The notes: generated by a model from the letters alone, not told the origin. A stretch of DNA of 64,000 nt from Streptomyces coelicoflavus (GCF_003112555.1 NZ_BEWB01000023.1:1-64000); one strand, 5' to 3'; positions 50,804-59,564 are shown, counted from the stretch's first letter. Numbers and translations are program-made.

Positions 50804-52489
50804 GTGGAGAAACGCTCGTCGTGGTGGCGCTCCCGTTCCGGCCGGCCCCAGCCGCCGGACAGCGATACCCCCGAGGCGCCGACGGCACCACCTCGGCCCG
50901 ACAGCGGGCAACCGGGACCGCCCGGCGGGGGCGCGGGGCCGGACGACGGGAGCTCCGGGCCTTACGGCACCGGCGCGGGGCCTGACGACGGGGAAGCGGA
51001 GGCATACGGCGGCGGGCCGGGGGCGTACGGCTGGGAACCGGGCCCGTACGGAGGGGATGTGAGGCGCGGCGGCCTGGAACGGGGGTCGCATGGCGAGGGC
51101 TTGGGGCCGTACGGCCGGGAGCCGGGTTCGTACGACGGCGACTCGGGGCCGCGGGGCCGGGGCCCGGGACCCTCCGGCCGGGACGCCGGGCCGCACTCGG
51201 CGGGGAGGCCGGAAGCCGCGTCCCCCGGGGCGGCCGGCGTGCCTGGTCAGGGGCCGGGCCCGCTGCCGGCCCCGTACGCCGTGGACGGACCGGGGCCGGG
51301 CGGCGCGCCCCGGAGCGGTGCCGACGGCACGGTGCACGGGGCGCCGCCCCGTGATGCCCTGCGCGGCGCCGACGCGTTGCCGCTTGGCGGTCCTGGCGGT
51401 CCTGGCGGCTCCGGGGAGTCGCGGTCGTCGTCCGTCGGCCTCCCTGGGGCCCCGGGGGCCGGTGGTGAGCCGGCGGATGCCGGCCGGGGCGGGCCGTACG
51501 GTGTCGGGTCGGGCGGGGACGCCGGGCCGGCCGGCGAGGCCGGGCCCCGGCATGCGGCGCCGCGGCCGTCGGGGCAGGAGCGCTACGCGCCCGCGCCGGG
51601 CGCCCGCCGCTGGGAGCGGGTCGTGCTGGGCACACCGGCCGCGCACGTGGAGCCGAAGCCGCCCCCGGCCGACCCCTACCGGCCCGACACCATCTTCGAC
51701 GGCTGGTCGTCCCCGGGGCTGACCGTGCGGCTCGCCTCGGTCCGCGGCGACCAGCACCGGTTCGGCGGACCGCCCCGGCAGGACGACGTGGTCGTCGCCT
51801 GGCACGAGCCGACCGACCGGGTCGTCTTCGCCGTGGCCGACGGCGTCTCCTCCGCCCCGCACTCCCACATCGGCGCCGCGCTGGCCTGCCGCACCGCCGT
51901 CAACGACGTACTGGCACAGCTGGCGCAGGAACGGTCGGAACCGGACTGGACCCGTGTGCTCCAGGCCGCCGCCTACCAACTGGTGATGCGCGTCGCGGGC
52001 GGCCGGGAGCCCGGCGAGCGGGACCGGGCCGAAGCGGCCAGGCAGCTGGCGACGACGCTGGTCACGGGCACCGTGGCGGCGCGGGACGACGGCCGGATGG
52101 ACGTCACCGTGGTGCGCGCCGGGGACTCGTCGGCCTGGTGTCTGCACGGCGGCGGCTACCACGCCCTGCTGCACGACGGGAGCGCGGAGGACGGCGACAT
52201 CTCCAGCACCGCCGTGGTGGCCCTGCCGAGGCTGCTGCCGCGGACCCGGCCGATCACCTACACGCTGCCCGCGGACAGCGTCGTGCTGGTGGGGACGGAC
52301 GGGTTCGGGGTTCCCCTCGGGGACGGCAGCGGCCCGGTCGGCGAGATCTTCGCCGGGGCCCTCCAGAACGGCCCGCCCGAGCCGAGGATGCTGGCCCACC
52401 TGCTCGACTTCTCCCGGGAGACCTTCGACGACGACCGCACCCTGCTCGCCGTGTGGTCCCGCCGTGCCCCGAGAGGCGGACCCCGGTGA
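50804..52489 (+). CDS. PP2C-family protein phosphatase with long disordered N-terminus
   Basis: The 561-aa protein (GTG start one base after the TerY stop) has about 290 residues of Gly/Pro/Asp-rich low-complexity sequence with repeated GPYG and GAGPDDG. A PPM/PP2C domain follows: RQDDVVVAWHEPTDRVVFAVADGVSS (Asp of the metal site), VRAGDSSAWCLHGGGYH, and VLVGTDGFGVPLGDG near the end with FDDDRTLLAVWSR. It probably removes phosphates placed by the downstream kinase. The stop overlaps the kinase GTG by four bases, so the two are made together. Confidence 0.85.
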   Translation: MEKRSSWWRSRSGRPQPPDSDTPEAPTAPPRPDSGQPGPPGGGAGPDDGSSGPYGTGAGPDDGEAEAYGGGPGAYGWEPGPYGGDVRRGGLERGSHGEGLGPYGREPGSYDGDSGPRGRGPGPSGRDAGPHSAGRPEAASPGAAGVPGQGPGPLPAPYAVDGPGPGGAPRSGADGTVHGAPPRDALRGADALPLGGPGGPGGSGESRSSSVGLPGAPGAGGEPADAGRGGPYGVGSGGDAGPAGEAGPRHAAPRPSGQERYAPAPGARRWERVVLGTPAAHVEPKPPPADPYRPDTIFDGWSSPGLTVRLASVRGDQHRFGGPPRQDDVVVAWHEPTDRVVFAVADGVSSAPHSHIGAALACRTAVNDVLAQLAQERSEPDWTRVLQAAAYQLVMRVAGGREPGERDRAEAARQLATTLVTGTVAARDDGRMDVTVVRAGDSSAWCLHGGGYHALLHDGSAEDGDISSTAVVALPRLLPRTRPITYTLPADSVVLVGTDGFGVPLGDGSGPVGEIFAGALQNGPPEPRMLAHLLDFSRETFDDDRTLLAVWSRRAPRGGPR

Positions 52490-54210
52490 CCGGTGCCGGC
52501 ACCGGTGCGGGTGCGGCACGGATCGCCCGCTCGGACCTGGTCCTGGGACGGCCGCTGGGCGACGGCGGGCAGGGCCGGGTGTGGGCGGTCGAGAAGCGGC
52601 TGGTGAACCGCACCTGGCCGGTGGCGTTCAAGGAGTACCACCCGAAGGCACTCGGCGAACTGCGGGTCGACGTGCTGGAGCGCATGGTCGCGCACCTGCC
52701 CTCCCGGCCCGCGTCCGAGGGGCGGTGGCTCGCCGGGAACACCGCCTGGCCGGCCGCGCTCGTGACGGACGGCCAGGGCGTCCGGGGCTTCCTGATGCGG
52801 CAGATCCCCGACGAGTACTTCCTCACGCTGCGGGGCGGTGCCCGCAAGCCCGCCGGTTTCGAGTTCCTGCTCAACCCCGAGGCGTACCTGCGCAACGTCG
52901 TGGGCGTGGTCCCCTCCCCGCGGCAGCTCTTCGGCCTGCTGCTCGCGCTGGCCGAGATGCTGGACCGGCTGCACGGCCTCGGCGTGGTCGCGGGGGACCT
53001 GTCCCCGAAGAACCTGCTGTTCTCGCTGTCCGGACCGCGTCCGGGCTGCTTCCTCATCGACTGCGACGCGATGGGGCTGCACGGCGCGTGGGCGCTGGAG
53101 CCGGTGCAGACGCCGGCCTGGCAACTGCCCGGCGGCGAGCGGGCCGAGACCCGGCAGGGCGACGCCTACAAGTTCGCGCTGCTGGCGGTGCGGCTGTTCA
53201 TGCACGAGCAGCAGGGGCAGGACCCGGCTCCGCTGCGCGCACTGGATCCGGCCGTGGGCGAGCTGGCCGCGCGCGGCCTGGGCGCGGACCCGGCCCGGCG
53301 GCCCGCGCCCGGCGACTGGCTGGACGCGCTGAGCCGGGCGGCGGAGTCCGCGCCGAAGACGTGGCCCCGCCCGGCACCGCCGTCGCCGGCCCACGCACCG
53401 ACGACCGTCATGCCACCGGTCGGGGCGCCGCGCGGGGCTGCGTCCGCGGCTGCATCCGGGGCGGCGCCCGCGGCGCCGCCGACGGGCGTCCCCGGCCCCG
53501 GCGGACCCGTGCCCGCCGGTGTGCACACGGGCCGTACTCCGGCTGCGGGCGGCGCGCCGCCGTACGGGCCCGGGCAACGTCCGGGCACCACCCGGAAGGG
53601 GTCGGGCAGGTCGGCGGGGTGCGTGGTCGTCCTGCTGCTCGTCGTCGCGTTCCTGGTCTGGCGCGGGCTGGGCGACAGCGGCTCCGACAGCGGCGGATCG
53701 GCCGTCGAGCCGGGCGGCGGCACCGGCACCGGAGCGAGCACGCCGACCACGTCGGCCCGCCAGGAGCGGGCGCGGGACCAGGCGGAGGGACTGGACAAGC
53801 TGCTGACCGACAACAGCGGCCACCGCAGCGGCGTCGCCGACGCGGTGCAGTCGCTGCTGCGCTGCACCGGACTGCGGGACGCCGAGAGCGTGTTCGGGGA
53901 GGCGGCCGAGGCGCGGGCCACGCTGGTCGAGCGTCTCGACGCGCTCGACCTCGACCGGCTGCCGACGGGCCTCGCCGGCGATCTGCGCACGGCCTGGCGG
54001 AGTTCGGAGGACGCCGACCGGGCCTATGCGCGACTGGCGGACGACGCCTCGGGCTCCTGCTCGTCGGACTCGATCGTTTCCTCGGCCGACTGGCGGGAGG
54101 CGGCGGAGGCCAACAAGCGGGCGACGGCGGCGAAGAAGGACTTCGTCGCGGGGTGGAACCCGGTCGCCGGGGAGTACGGACTGACCACGCTGGCCTGGAC
54201 CGACCTGTGA
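52486..54210 (+). CDS. Membrane-anchored Ser/Thr protein kinase with extracytoplasmic domain
   Basis: The 574-aa protein starts at GTG 52486 inside the PP2C stop (GTGA). The Gly-rich loop is RPLGDGGQGRVW, the ATP Lys is K49 (VAFKEYH), the catalytic loop is AGDLSPKN (D171, N176) and the Mg-binding Asp is D192 in LIDCDAM. Catalytic residues are present although HRD and DFG are altered, as in the kinase group found with TerY and PP2C genes. A Pro/Ala linker and one TM (about 378-395, VVVLLLVVAFLVW) precede a 165-residue outer domain with a Cys pair. It may sense an external signal. It is the last gene of the operon. Confidence 0.84.
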   Translation: MTGAGTGAGAARIARSDLVLGRPLGDGGQGRVWAVEKRLVNRTWPVAFKEYHPKALGELRVDVLERMVAHLPSRPASEGRWLAGNTAWPAALVTDGQGVRGFLMRQIPDEYFLTLRGGARKPAGFEFLLNPEAYLRNVVGVVPSPRQLFGLLLALAEMLDRLHGLGVVAGDLSPKNLLFSLSGPRPGCFLIDCDAMGLHGAWALEPVQTPAWQLPGGERAETRQGDAYKFALLAVRLFMHEQQGQDPAPLRALDPAVGELAARGLGADPARRPAPGDWLDALSRAAESAPKTWPRPAPPSPAHAPTTVMPPVGAPRGAASAAASGAAPAAPPTGVPGPGGPVPAGVHTGRTPAAGGAPPYGPGQRPGTTRKGSGRSAGCVVVLLLVVAFLVWRGLGDSGSDSGGSAVEPGGGTGTGASTPTTSARQERARDQAEGLDKLLTDNSGHRSGVADAVQSLLRCTGLRDAESVFGEAAEARATLVERLDALDLDRLPTGLAGDLRTAWRSSEDADRAYARLADDASGSCSSDSIVSSADWREAAEANKRATAAKKDFVAGWNPVAGEYGLTTLAWTDL

Positions 54211-54250
54211 CGGCACGGCGGGCGGCCACCGTCACCGGGCCCGTAGGGTG

Positions 54251-54970
54251 TCAGGTCCGCCCGCTGCCCTCCCGCACCCGCTTCAGGGCGTCCGGGTTGT
54301 CGACGGTCACATGGGTGCGCCCGGTGGTCACCCAGCCGTCGGCACGCCACTGCTCGAGGATGCGGCTGACGGTCCTGCGCGAACCCAGGACCAGCCCGGC
54401 GAAGTCGTCCTGGGACAGGGGGAGCGCTATCTCGACGGCCCCGGAGGCGCCGCGCCGGCCGTACCCGGCGGCGAGATCGAGCAGCAGGTCGGCGAGGCGG
54501 GTGCTGAGGGTGTCGGCGCCGGCCGCGGTGCGCTGCCGGTCGGCGTCCCGGAGCCGGGCGGAGAGCATCTGGTGGACGGCGCCGGTGATGGCCGGGTGGT
54601 CGCGTGCCGCCGCCTTGAAGGCGGACGGGGGTATGCGCAGGGCGCGCACCGGGGTGAGGGCGGTGAGGGTGGCGGACCGGGCCCCGCCGTCCAGTCCCGC
54701 CTGTTCCCCGACCAGGTCTCCCGGGCCGCGCAGCGCGAGCACCGCCTGGTAGCCGGCGGCGGACGCGGCACTCACCTTGACGCAGCCGCTGCCCAGCACC
54801 AGAAGGTGGTCGGTGAGGTCGTTCTGCCGGAGCAACTCGTCCCGCGGCGCGTACGACGCCGGCCGGCCCGCGCCCCGCAGCGCCGCCCGCGCGGGCGCGT
54901 CCAGCAGGTCCCAGAACGGGGTGCCCCGCCCGTGCCCGATCGGCCCGGTGCTCCACAACTCCGAGGTCAT
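54251..54970 (-). CDS. Crp/Fnr-family transcriptional regulator
   Basis: The 239-aa protein has a cNMP-binding beta-roll (about 15-135) and a C-terminal winged helix (LSQDDFAGLVLGSRRTVSRILEQWRADGW). The phosphate-binding cassette reads GEQAGLDGGARSAT, keeping the Glu, Arg and Ser that hold a cyclic nucleotide in CRP. It converges on the kinase gene with 40 bp between stops. Because the adjacent operon starts with a cyclase-like protein, binding of its product is an attractive but untested idea. Confidence 0.88.
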   Translation of the reverse strand: MTSELWSTGPIGHGRGTPFWDLLDAPARAALRGAGRPASYAPRDELLRQNDLTDHLLVLGSGCVKVSAASAAGYQAVLALRGPGDLVGEQAGLDGGARSATLTALTPVRALRIPPSAFKAAARDHPAITGAVHQMLSARLRDADRQRTAAGADTLSTRLADLLLDLAAGYGRRGASGAVEIALPLSQDDFAGLVLGSRRTVSRILEQWRADGWVTTGRTHVTVDNPDALKRVREGSGRT

Positions 54971-55056
54971 CGGCGTCCTCCCCGCTGGGTTCCGGTCCGG
55001 GCCGGCCCTTCACGCGGTGCGCGGTACGGCAGGTGGTGCGGACGGTGCACAGGACG

Positions 55057-55707
55057 TTACCCGTGCCGGGGCCTCTGCAACCGCCGGTCCAGCGCCAGCG
55101 ACAGTTCCGCCTCCACCACGCTGCGGGCCAGCGGGCGCAGGCGGTGGAGCTCCGGTTCGGGGGCGTGACGCAGGATCAGGTCGGCGAAGAGTCCGGCGAG
55201 GGCGTCGGCGTGTTCGCGGACGCGGGCGCCGGCCTGGAGGACCTCGCCGAGCGGGATGCCTTCGCGGACCAGGGCGGAGGAGACCTCGAGGAGGCGGTGG
55301 CTGATGTGGACCAGTTCGTCGCCGTCGGTGCCGAGGTAGCCCAGCTCCATCGCGGCGGCCAGGTTCTCGGCGCTGACCTCGCCCTCGAAGCGGGCGGCGA
55401 GCTCCTCGGGGGTGAGGCGGACCGGGGTCTCCTCGGTGGGCTCGCCGACGCCGAGCAGGTCGCCGACGTCGCGGCCGTGGTCGAAGGCGTCGGCGAGTTC
55501 CGCGATGCCGTTCAGGGTGTGGCCGCGCTCCAGCAGCGCCGCGATGGTGCGCAGGCGGGCCAGGTGGTGGTCGTCGTACCAGGCGATGCGGCCCTCGCGG
55601 CGGGGCGGCGGGATCAGTTTGCGTTCGCGGTAGAAGCGCAGGGTGCGCACCGTGATGCCGGCCAGGCGGGCCAGTTCCTCCATGCGGTATTCGCGCTTCT
55701 CGGTCAC
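55057..55707 (-). CDS. MerR-family transcriptional regulator
   Basis: The 216-aa protein begins (GTG 55707) with YRMEELARLAGITVRTLRFYRE, the MerR HTH, followed by wing IAWYDDHHLARLRTI and a dimerisation helix. The C-terminal 110 residues form a helical effector domain without the Cys of metal sensors. It is divergent from the monooxygenase operon, with a short TACC-ccc-GGTA symmetry in between, and is the likely activator of that operon. Confidence 0.9.
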   Translation of the reverse strand: MTEKREYRMEELARLAGITVRTLRFYRERKLIPPPRREGRIAWYDDHHLARLRTIAALLERGHTLNGIAELADAFDHGRDVGDLLGVGEPTEETPVRLTPEELAARFEGEVSAENLAAAMELGYLGTDGDELVHISHRLLEVSSALVREGIPLGEVLQAGARVREHADALAGLFADLILRHAPEPELHRLRPLARSVVEAELSLALDRRLQRPRHG

Positions 55708-55718
55708 GGCACCGACCT

Positions 55719-55740
55719 TATGGCGTACCCCCGGTAACTT
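55719..55740. promoter_or_regulatory. MerR-type operator/promoter candidate
   Basis: TACC-ccc-GGTA (55726-55736) is a symmetric core lying 19 bp before the MerR start and 120 bp before the monooxygenase. Flanking bases TTATGGCG and ACTTTCC extend the region. MerR proteins bind such sites inside long-spacer promoters. Confidence 0.4.
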
Positions 55741-55858
55741 TCCTGCGTCCGACCCCTACCCATGAGTACGGAGCTGCTCTACGCTCCCATTGCGCCAGTA
55801 TTCACTGGCACGGTTCCGAACGGTTCCAGACGGTCCAGGCAAGCGTGGAGGCTCCGGG

Positions 55859-57400
55859 ATGGCCGAGCACGAGCAGGTTCACGAACACGTACGGGTGGCG
55901 GTGATCGGGTCCGGCTTCGGCGGCCTGGGGGCCGCCGTGCGGCTGCGGCGCGAAGGGATCACCGACTTCGTCGTACTGGAGCGGGCCGGCAGCGTCGGCG
56001 GCACCTGGCGGGACAACAGCTACCCCGGCTGCGCCTGCGACGTGCCGTCCCACCTGTACTCCTTCTCCTTCGCGCCCAACCCCGAGTGGCCGCGCACCTT
56101 CTCCGGGCAGGAGCACATCCGCGCCTACCTGGAGCACGTCACCGACACCTTCGGGCTGCGCCCCCACCTCCGCCTCGACTCGGAGGTGAAGCGGATGGCG
56201 TGGGACACCGAGCAGCTGCGGTGGGAGATCGAGACCGTGCGCGGCACCCTCACCGCCGACGTCGTCGTCTCCGCGACCGGGCCGCTCTCCGACCCCAAGG
56301 TCCCCGACATCCCCGGGCTCGACACCTTCCCCGGCAAGGTCTTCCACTCGGCCCGCTGGGACCACGACTACGACCTCACCGGCAAGCGCGTCGCCATGAT
56401 CGGCACCGGCGCCTCCGCCATCCAGATCGTGCCGGCCGTCCAGCCGAAGGTGGGCCGGCTCACCCTCTTCCAGCGCACCCCGGCCTGGGTGATGCCCCGC
56501 GTGGACCGGGCCATCAGCGGCGCCGAGCGCGCCCTGCACCGGGCGGTGCCCGCCACCACCAAGCTCCGCCGCGGGCTGCTGTGGGGCATCCGCGAACTCC
56601 AGGTGCAGGCCTTCACCAAGCACCCCAACGAGCTGGGCTTCGTCGAGCAGATCGCCAAGCGCAACATGGGCGCCGCCATCAAGGACCCGGCCCTGCGCGC
56701 CAAGCTCACCCCCGACTACCGCATCGGCTGCAAGCGGATCCTGCTGTCGAGCACCTACTACCCGGCGCTCGCCAAGCCCAACGTGGACGTGGTCGCGAGC
56801 GGTCTCAGCGAGGTCCGCGGGTCGACCCTCGTCGCCGCCGACGGCACCGAGGCCGAGGCGGACGCGATCATCTTCGGCACCGGATTCCACGTCACCGACA
56901 TGCCCATCGCCGAGCGGGTCGTGGGCGCCGACGGGCGGACGCTGGCCGAGACCTGGAAGGGCGGCATGGAGGCGCTGCGCGGCGGCACGGCGGCCGGCTT
57001 CCCCAACTTCATGACGGTCATCGGGCCCAACACCGGCCTCGGCAACTCGTCCATGATCCTGATGATCGAGTCCCAGCTGAACTACATGGCCGACTACCTG
57101 CGCCAGCTCAACGTCCTCGGCGGCCGCACCGCCCTCGACCCCCGCCCCGCCGCCGTGCGCAACTGGAACCACCGCGTGCAGGAACGCATGAAGCGCACGG
57201 TGTGGAACACCGGCGGCTGCACCAGCTGGTACCTGGACGCGAGCGGCCGCAACACCACCGTCTGGCCCGGCACCACCGCCGAGTTCCGGCGGGCGACGCG
57301 GCGCGTGGACCTCGCGGAGTACCAGGTGCTGCGCCCGAGCCCGGTCGGGGCCGAGGCCACCGACGCGAACACCGGCGCGGACGCCGAGGTGAGCGCGTGA
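55859..57400 (+). CDS. FAD-dependent Baeyer-Villiger-type monooxygenase
   Basis: The 513-aa protein has the FAD motif VAVIGSGFGGLGAAVRLR (about residues 12-29) and the Baeyer-Villiger fingerprint FPGKVFHSARWDHD (pattern FxGxxxHxxxW, near residue 157). The second dinucleotide site is VAMIGTGASAIQIVPAV. It inserts oxygen next to a ketone to make an ester or lactone, using NADPH. ATG 55859 follows TGGAGG. The stop overlaps the hydrolase start (GTGA). With the hydrolase and SDR it has the gene order of the mycobacterial mymA-lipR-SDR operon. Confidence 0.92.
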   Translation: MAEHEQVHEHVRVAVIGSGFGGLGAAVRLRREGITDFVVLERAGSVGGTWRDNSYPGCACDVPSHLYSFSFAPNPEWPRTFSGQEHIRAYLEHVTDTFGLRPHLRLDSEVKRMAWDTEQLRWEIETVRGTLTADVVVSATGPLSDPKVPDIPGLDTFPGKVFHSARWDHDYDLTGKRVAMIGTGASAIQIVPAVQPKVGRLTLFQRTPAWVMPRVDRAISGAERALHRAVPATTKLRRGLLWGIRELQVQAFTKHPNELGFVEQIAKRNMGAAIKDPALRAKLTPDYRIGCKRILLSSTYYPALAKPNVDVVASGLSEVRGSTLVAADGTEAEADAIIFGTGFHVTDMPIAERVVGADGRTLAETWKGGMEALRGGTAAGFPNFMTVIGPNTGLGNSSMILMIESQLNYMADYLRQLNVLGGRTALDPRPAAVRNWNHRVQERMKRTVWNTGGCTSWYLDASGRNTTVWPGTTAEFRRATRRVDLAEYQVLRPSPVGAEATDANTGADAEVSA

Positions 57401-58341
57401 GCCGCCTGACGCACGTCGCCGACGGGCCGTACGCCCCGCCCGTGCCCGCCCACGAGCTGACCGTCACCGCCGCCGACGGCGCCCGGATCCACGTCGAGGT
57501 GCACGGCCCCGAGAACGCCCCCGCGGTGGTCCTCGCCCACGGCTGGTGCTGCTCAACCGCCTTCTGGGCGGCGCAGATCCGCGCACTGGCCGCCGACCAC
57601 CGGGTCATCGCCTACGACCAGCGCGGCCACGGCCGCAGCCCGGCCAACCCGGCGTACGGCACCGAGCCGCTCGCCGACGACCTCGAAGCCGTCCTGGAGG
57701 CCACCCTCGCGCCGGGCGAGCGGGCCGTGATCGCCGGGCACTCCATGGGCGGGATGACGCTGATGGCCGCGGCGGGGCGGCCCGCGGTGCGCGAGCACGC
57801 GGCGGCCGTCCTGCTGTGCAGCACCGGCAGCGCGCGGCTGGTGGCGTCCGCCACCGTGGTGCCGATGCGGGCGGGCCGGGTGCGCACCTGGCTGACCCGG
57901 CGCATCCTCGGCTCCCGGGCGCCGCTCGGGCCGGTCACGCCGGTCGCCCGCCGCATCCTCAAGTACGGGACGATGGGCCCCGGTTCGGCCCCGCACATGG
58001 TCGACGCCTGCGCCCGCATCGTGCACGCCTGCCCCAGCCGGGTGCGGCACGGCTGGTCCCAGGTGCTCGACCTGCTCGACCTCGACCACGGCGTACGGGA
58101 GTTGCGCATGCCGGTGGAGATCGTGGTCGGTACGGCGGACCGGCTGACGCCGCCCGTGCACGCCCGCGCGCTGGCCGCCGCGCTGCCCGACTGCGTGGGC
58201 CTCACCGAACTCCCGGGCGTCGGCCACATGACGCCGGTGGAGGCGCCGGACCTGGTCACCGGCAGGATACGGGCGCTCGCCGCCACCCACATACCCAGCG
58301 CACGCGGTGAGCGTGCCGTACCCGCCGAGGAGAGCGCATGA
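57397..58341 (+). CDS. Alpha/beta-hydrolase
   Basis: The 314-aa protein shows the fold from VVLAHGWCCSTAFW (oxyanion region) and IAYDQRGHGRS to the nucleophile elbow GHSMGG (Ser116), with a late Asp (GTADRLTPP) and His (GVGHMTPVE). Coupled by overlaps to the monooxygenase before it (GTGA) and the SDR after it (ATGA), it probably cleaves the ester or lactone made by the monooxygenase. There is no signal peptide. Confidence 0.9.
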   Translation: MSRLTHVADGPYAPPVPAHELTVTAADGARIHVEVHGPENAPAVVLAHGWCCSTAFWAAQIRALAADHRVIAYDQRGHGRSPANPAYGTEPLADDLEAVLEATLAPGERAVIAGHSMGGMTLMAAAGRPAVREHAAAVLLCSTGSARLVASATVVPMRAGRVRTWLTRRILGSRAPLGPVTPVARRILKYGTMGPGSAPHMVDACARIVHACPSRVRHGWSQVLDLLDLDHGVRELRMPVEIVVGTADRLTPPVHARALAAALPDCVGLTELPGVGHMTPVEAPDLVTGRIRALAATHIPSARGERAVPAEESA

Positions 58342-59231
58342 GCAGGGTGAGCCTGGAAGGACGCGTCGCCGTCGTCACCGGAGCGGCGCGGGGCGTCGGG
58401 GAGCTGATGGCCCGCAAGCTGTCCGCGCGCGGGGTGAAGGTGGCGCTGGTCGGCCTGGAACCGGACGAACTCAAGCAGGTCTCCGCCCGGTTGCACAGCG
58501 ACAGCGACCACTGGCACGCCGACGTCACCGACCACGAGGCGATGGCCCGGGTGGCGGCGGAGGTGAAGGAGCGCTTCGGGAAGGTCGACATCGTCGTCGC
58601 CAACGCGGGCGTGGCCACCGGCGGACCCTTCGTCGAATCCGACCCGGAGTCCTGGCGGCGGGTCATCGAGGTCAACCTGATCGGCTCGGCGGTGACCGCC
58701 CGCGCCTTCCTGCCCGCCCTGCTGGAGAGCCGCGGCTACCTGCTCCAGATCGCGTCGCTGGCCGCCCTCACCCCCGCCCCGATGATGAGCGCCTACTGCG
58801 CCTCCAAGTCCGGCGTCGAGGCGTACGCGCACAGCCTGCGCGGCGAGGTCGGGCACCGGGGCGTGAAGGTCGGCGTCGGCTATCTGTCCTGGACCGACAC
58901 CGACATGGTGCGCGGCGCCGACCAGGACGACATCATGCGGGAGTTGCGGCAGCGGCTGCCCTGGCCGTCGAACAAGACCTACCCGCTGGGCCCGGCCGTG
59001 GACCGGCTCGTGGAGGGCGTCGAGCGCCGCTCCGCGCACGTCTACGGACAGTGGTGGCTACGCGGCATGCAGGGCGTGCGCGGCTACCTGCCGGCCGTCA
59101 TCGGCACCGTCGGACAGCGCGAGATGCGGCGCTTCGGCGACCGGCTGGAGGGCCTGCGGACGGGCCTGGTCGGGGCCGGTGGAGCGGCCGACGAACAGCG
59201 TCCGACCAGCGCGACTACGGTCCGTAAGTGA
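58338..59231 (+). CDS. Short-chain dehydrogenase/reductase
   Basis: The 297-aa protein has the SDR cofactor motif TGAARGVG (residues 15-22), NAG in VVANAGVATGG and the catalytic Tyr153-x3-Lys157 (AYCASKSG) preceded by the Ser strand (LLQIASLAAL). An extra C-terminal 60 residues beyond the usual core are present. It is the third gene of the monooxygenase operon and likely oxidises or reduces an alcohol/ketone of the same pathway. Confidence 0.92.
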   Translation: MSRVSLEGRVAVVTGAARGVGELMARKLSARGVKVALVGLEPDELKQVSARLHSDSDHWHADVTDHEAMARVAAEVKERFGKVDIVVANAGVATGGPFVESDPESWRRVIEVNLIGSAVTARAFLPALLESRGYLLQIASLAALTPAPMMSAYCASKSGVEAYAHSLRGEVGHRGVKVGVGYLSWTDTDMVRGADQDDIMRELRQRLPWPSNKTYPLGPAVDRLVEGVERRSAHVYGQWWLRGMQGVRGYLPAVIGTVGQREMRRFGDRLEGLRTGLVGAGGAADEQRPTSATTVRK

Positions 59232-59316
59232 TCGACATGCGCACGGTCACGGCCCATGTGAATCTGATCGAGCACCCGGCCGATCCGGTCGGGCCCGATC
59301 ACAGGAGTGAACCCAC

Positions 59317-59544
59317 ATGGGTATGAAGGACCAGTTCCAGGACAAGGCCGAGCGCATGCAGCAGCAGGGCAAGCAGCGTGCCGAGCAGGCGCGGGACCAG
59401 TTCCAGAACCGCGACCGCCGTCGCGACGAGGACGAGATGGACCCGTCCTCCCCGGCCTCGCGCCGCCGCGAGTCGGAGCGCCAGGACCCGTCCTCGCGCC
59501 GTCGCGACGAGGACGAGCGGCTCCAGGACAGCTTCGACGCCTGA
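59317..59544 (+). CDS. Small, highly charged protein (75 aa), hypothetical
   Basis: The frame starts MGMKDQFQDKAERMQQQGKQ and ends DERLQDSFDA. Arg, Asp, Glu, Gln and Ser make up most residues, and an RRRDEDE-type unit occurs twice (RRRDEDEMDPSS and RRRDEDERLQDS), so it is probably disordered. It resembles small abundant streptomycete proteins of unknown role that I recall from this genomic place. A strong hairpin follows the stop. Confidence 0.75.
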   Translation: MGMKDQFQDKAERMQQQGKQRAEQARDQFQNRDRRRDEDEMDPSSPASRRRESERQDPSSRRRDEDERLQDSFDA

Positions 59545-59564
59545 CGCGCCGCCGCTGAAGTGAG

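Noticed and set aside
52138..52485. Longer start for the kinase inside the PP2C gene
   Set aside because: The 116 extra residues are Arg/Gly-rich shadow of the PP2C domain. GTG 52486 overlaps the PP2C stop and precedes the kinase fold directly.
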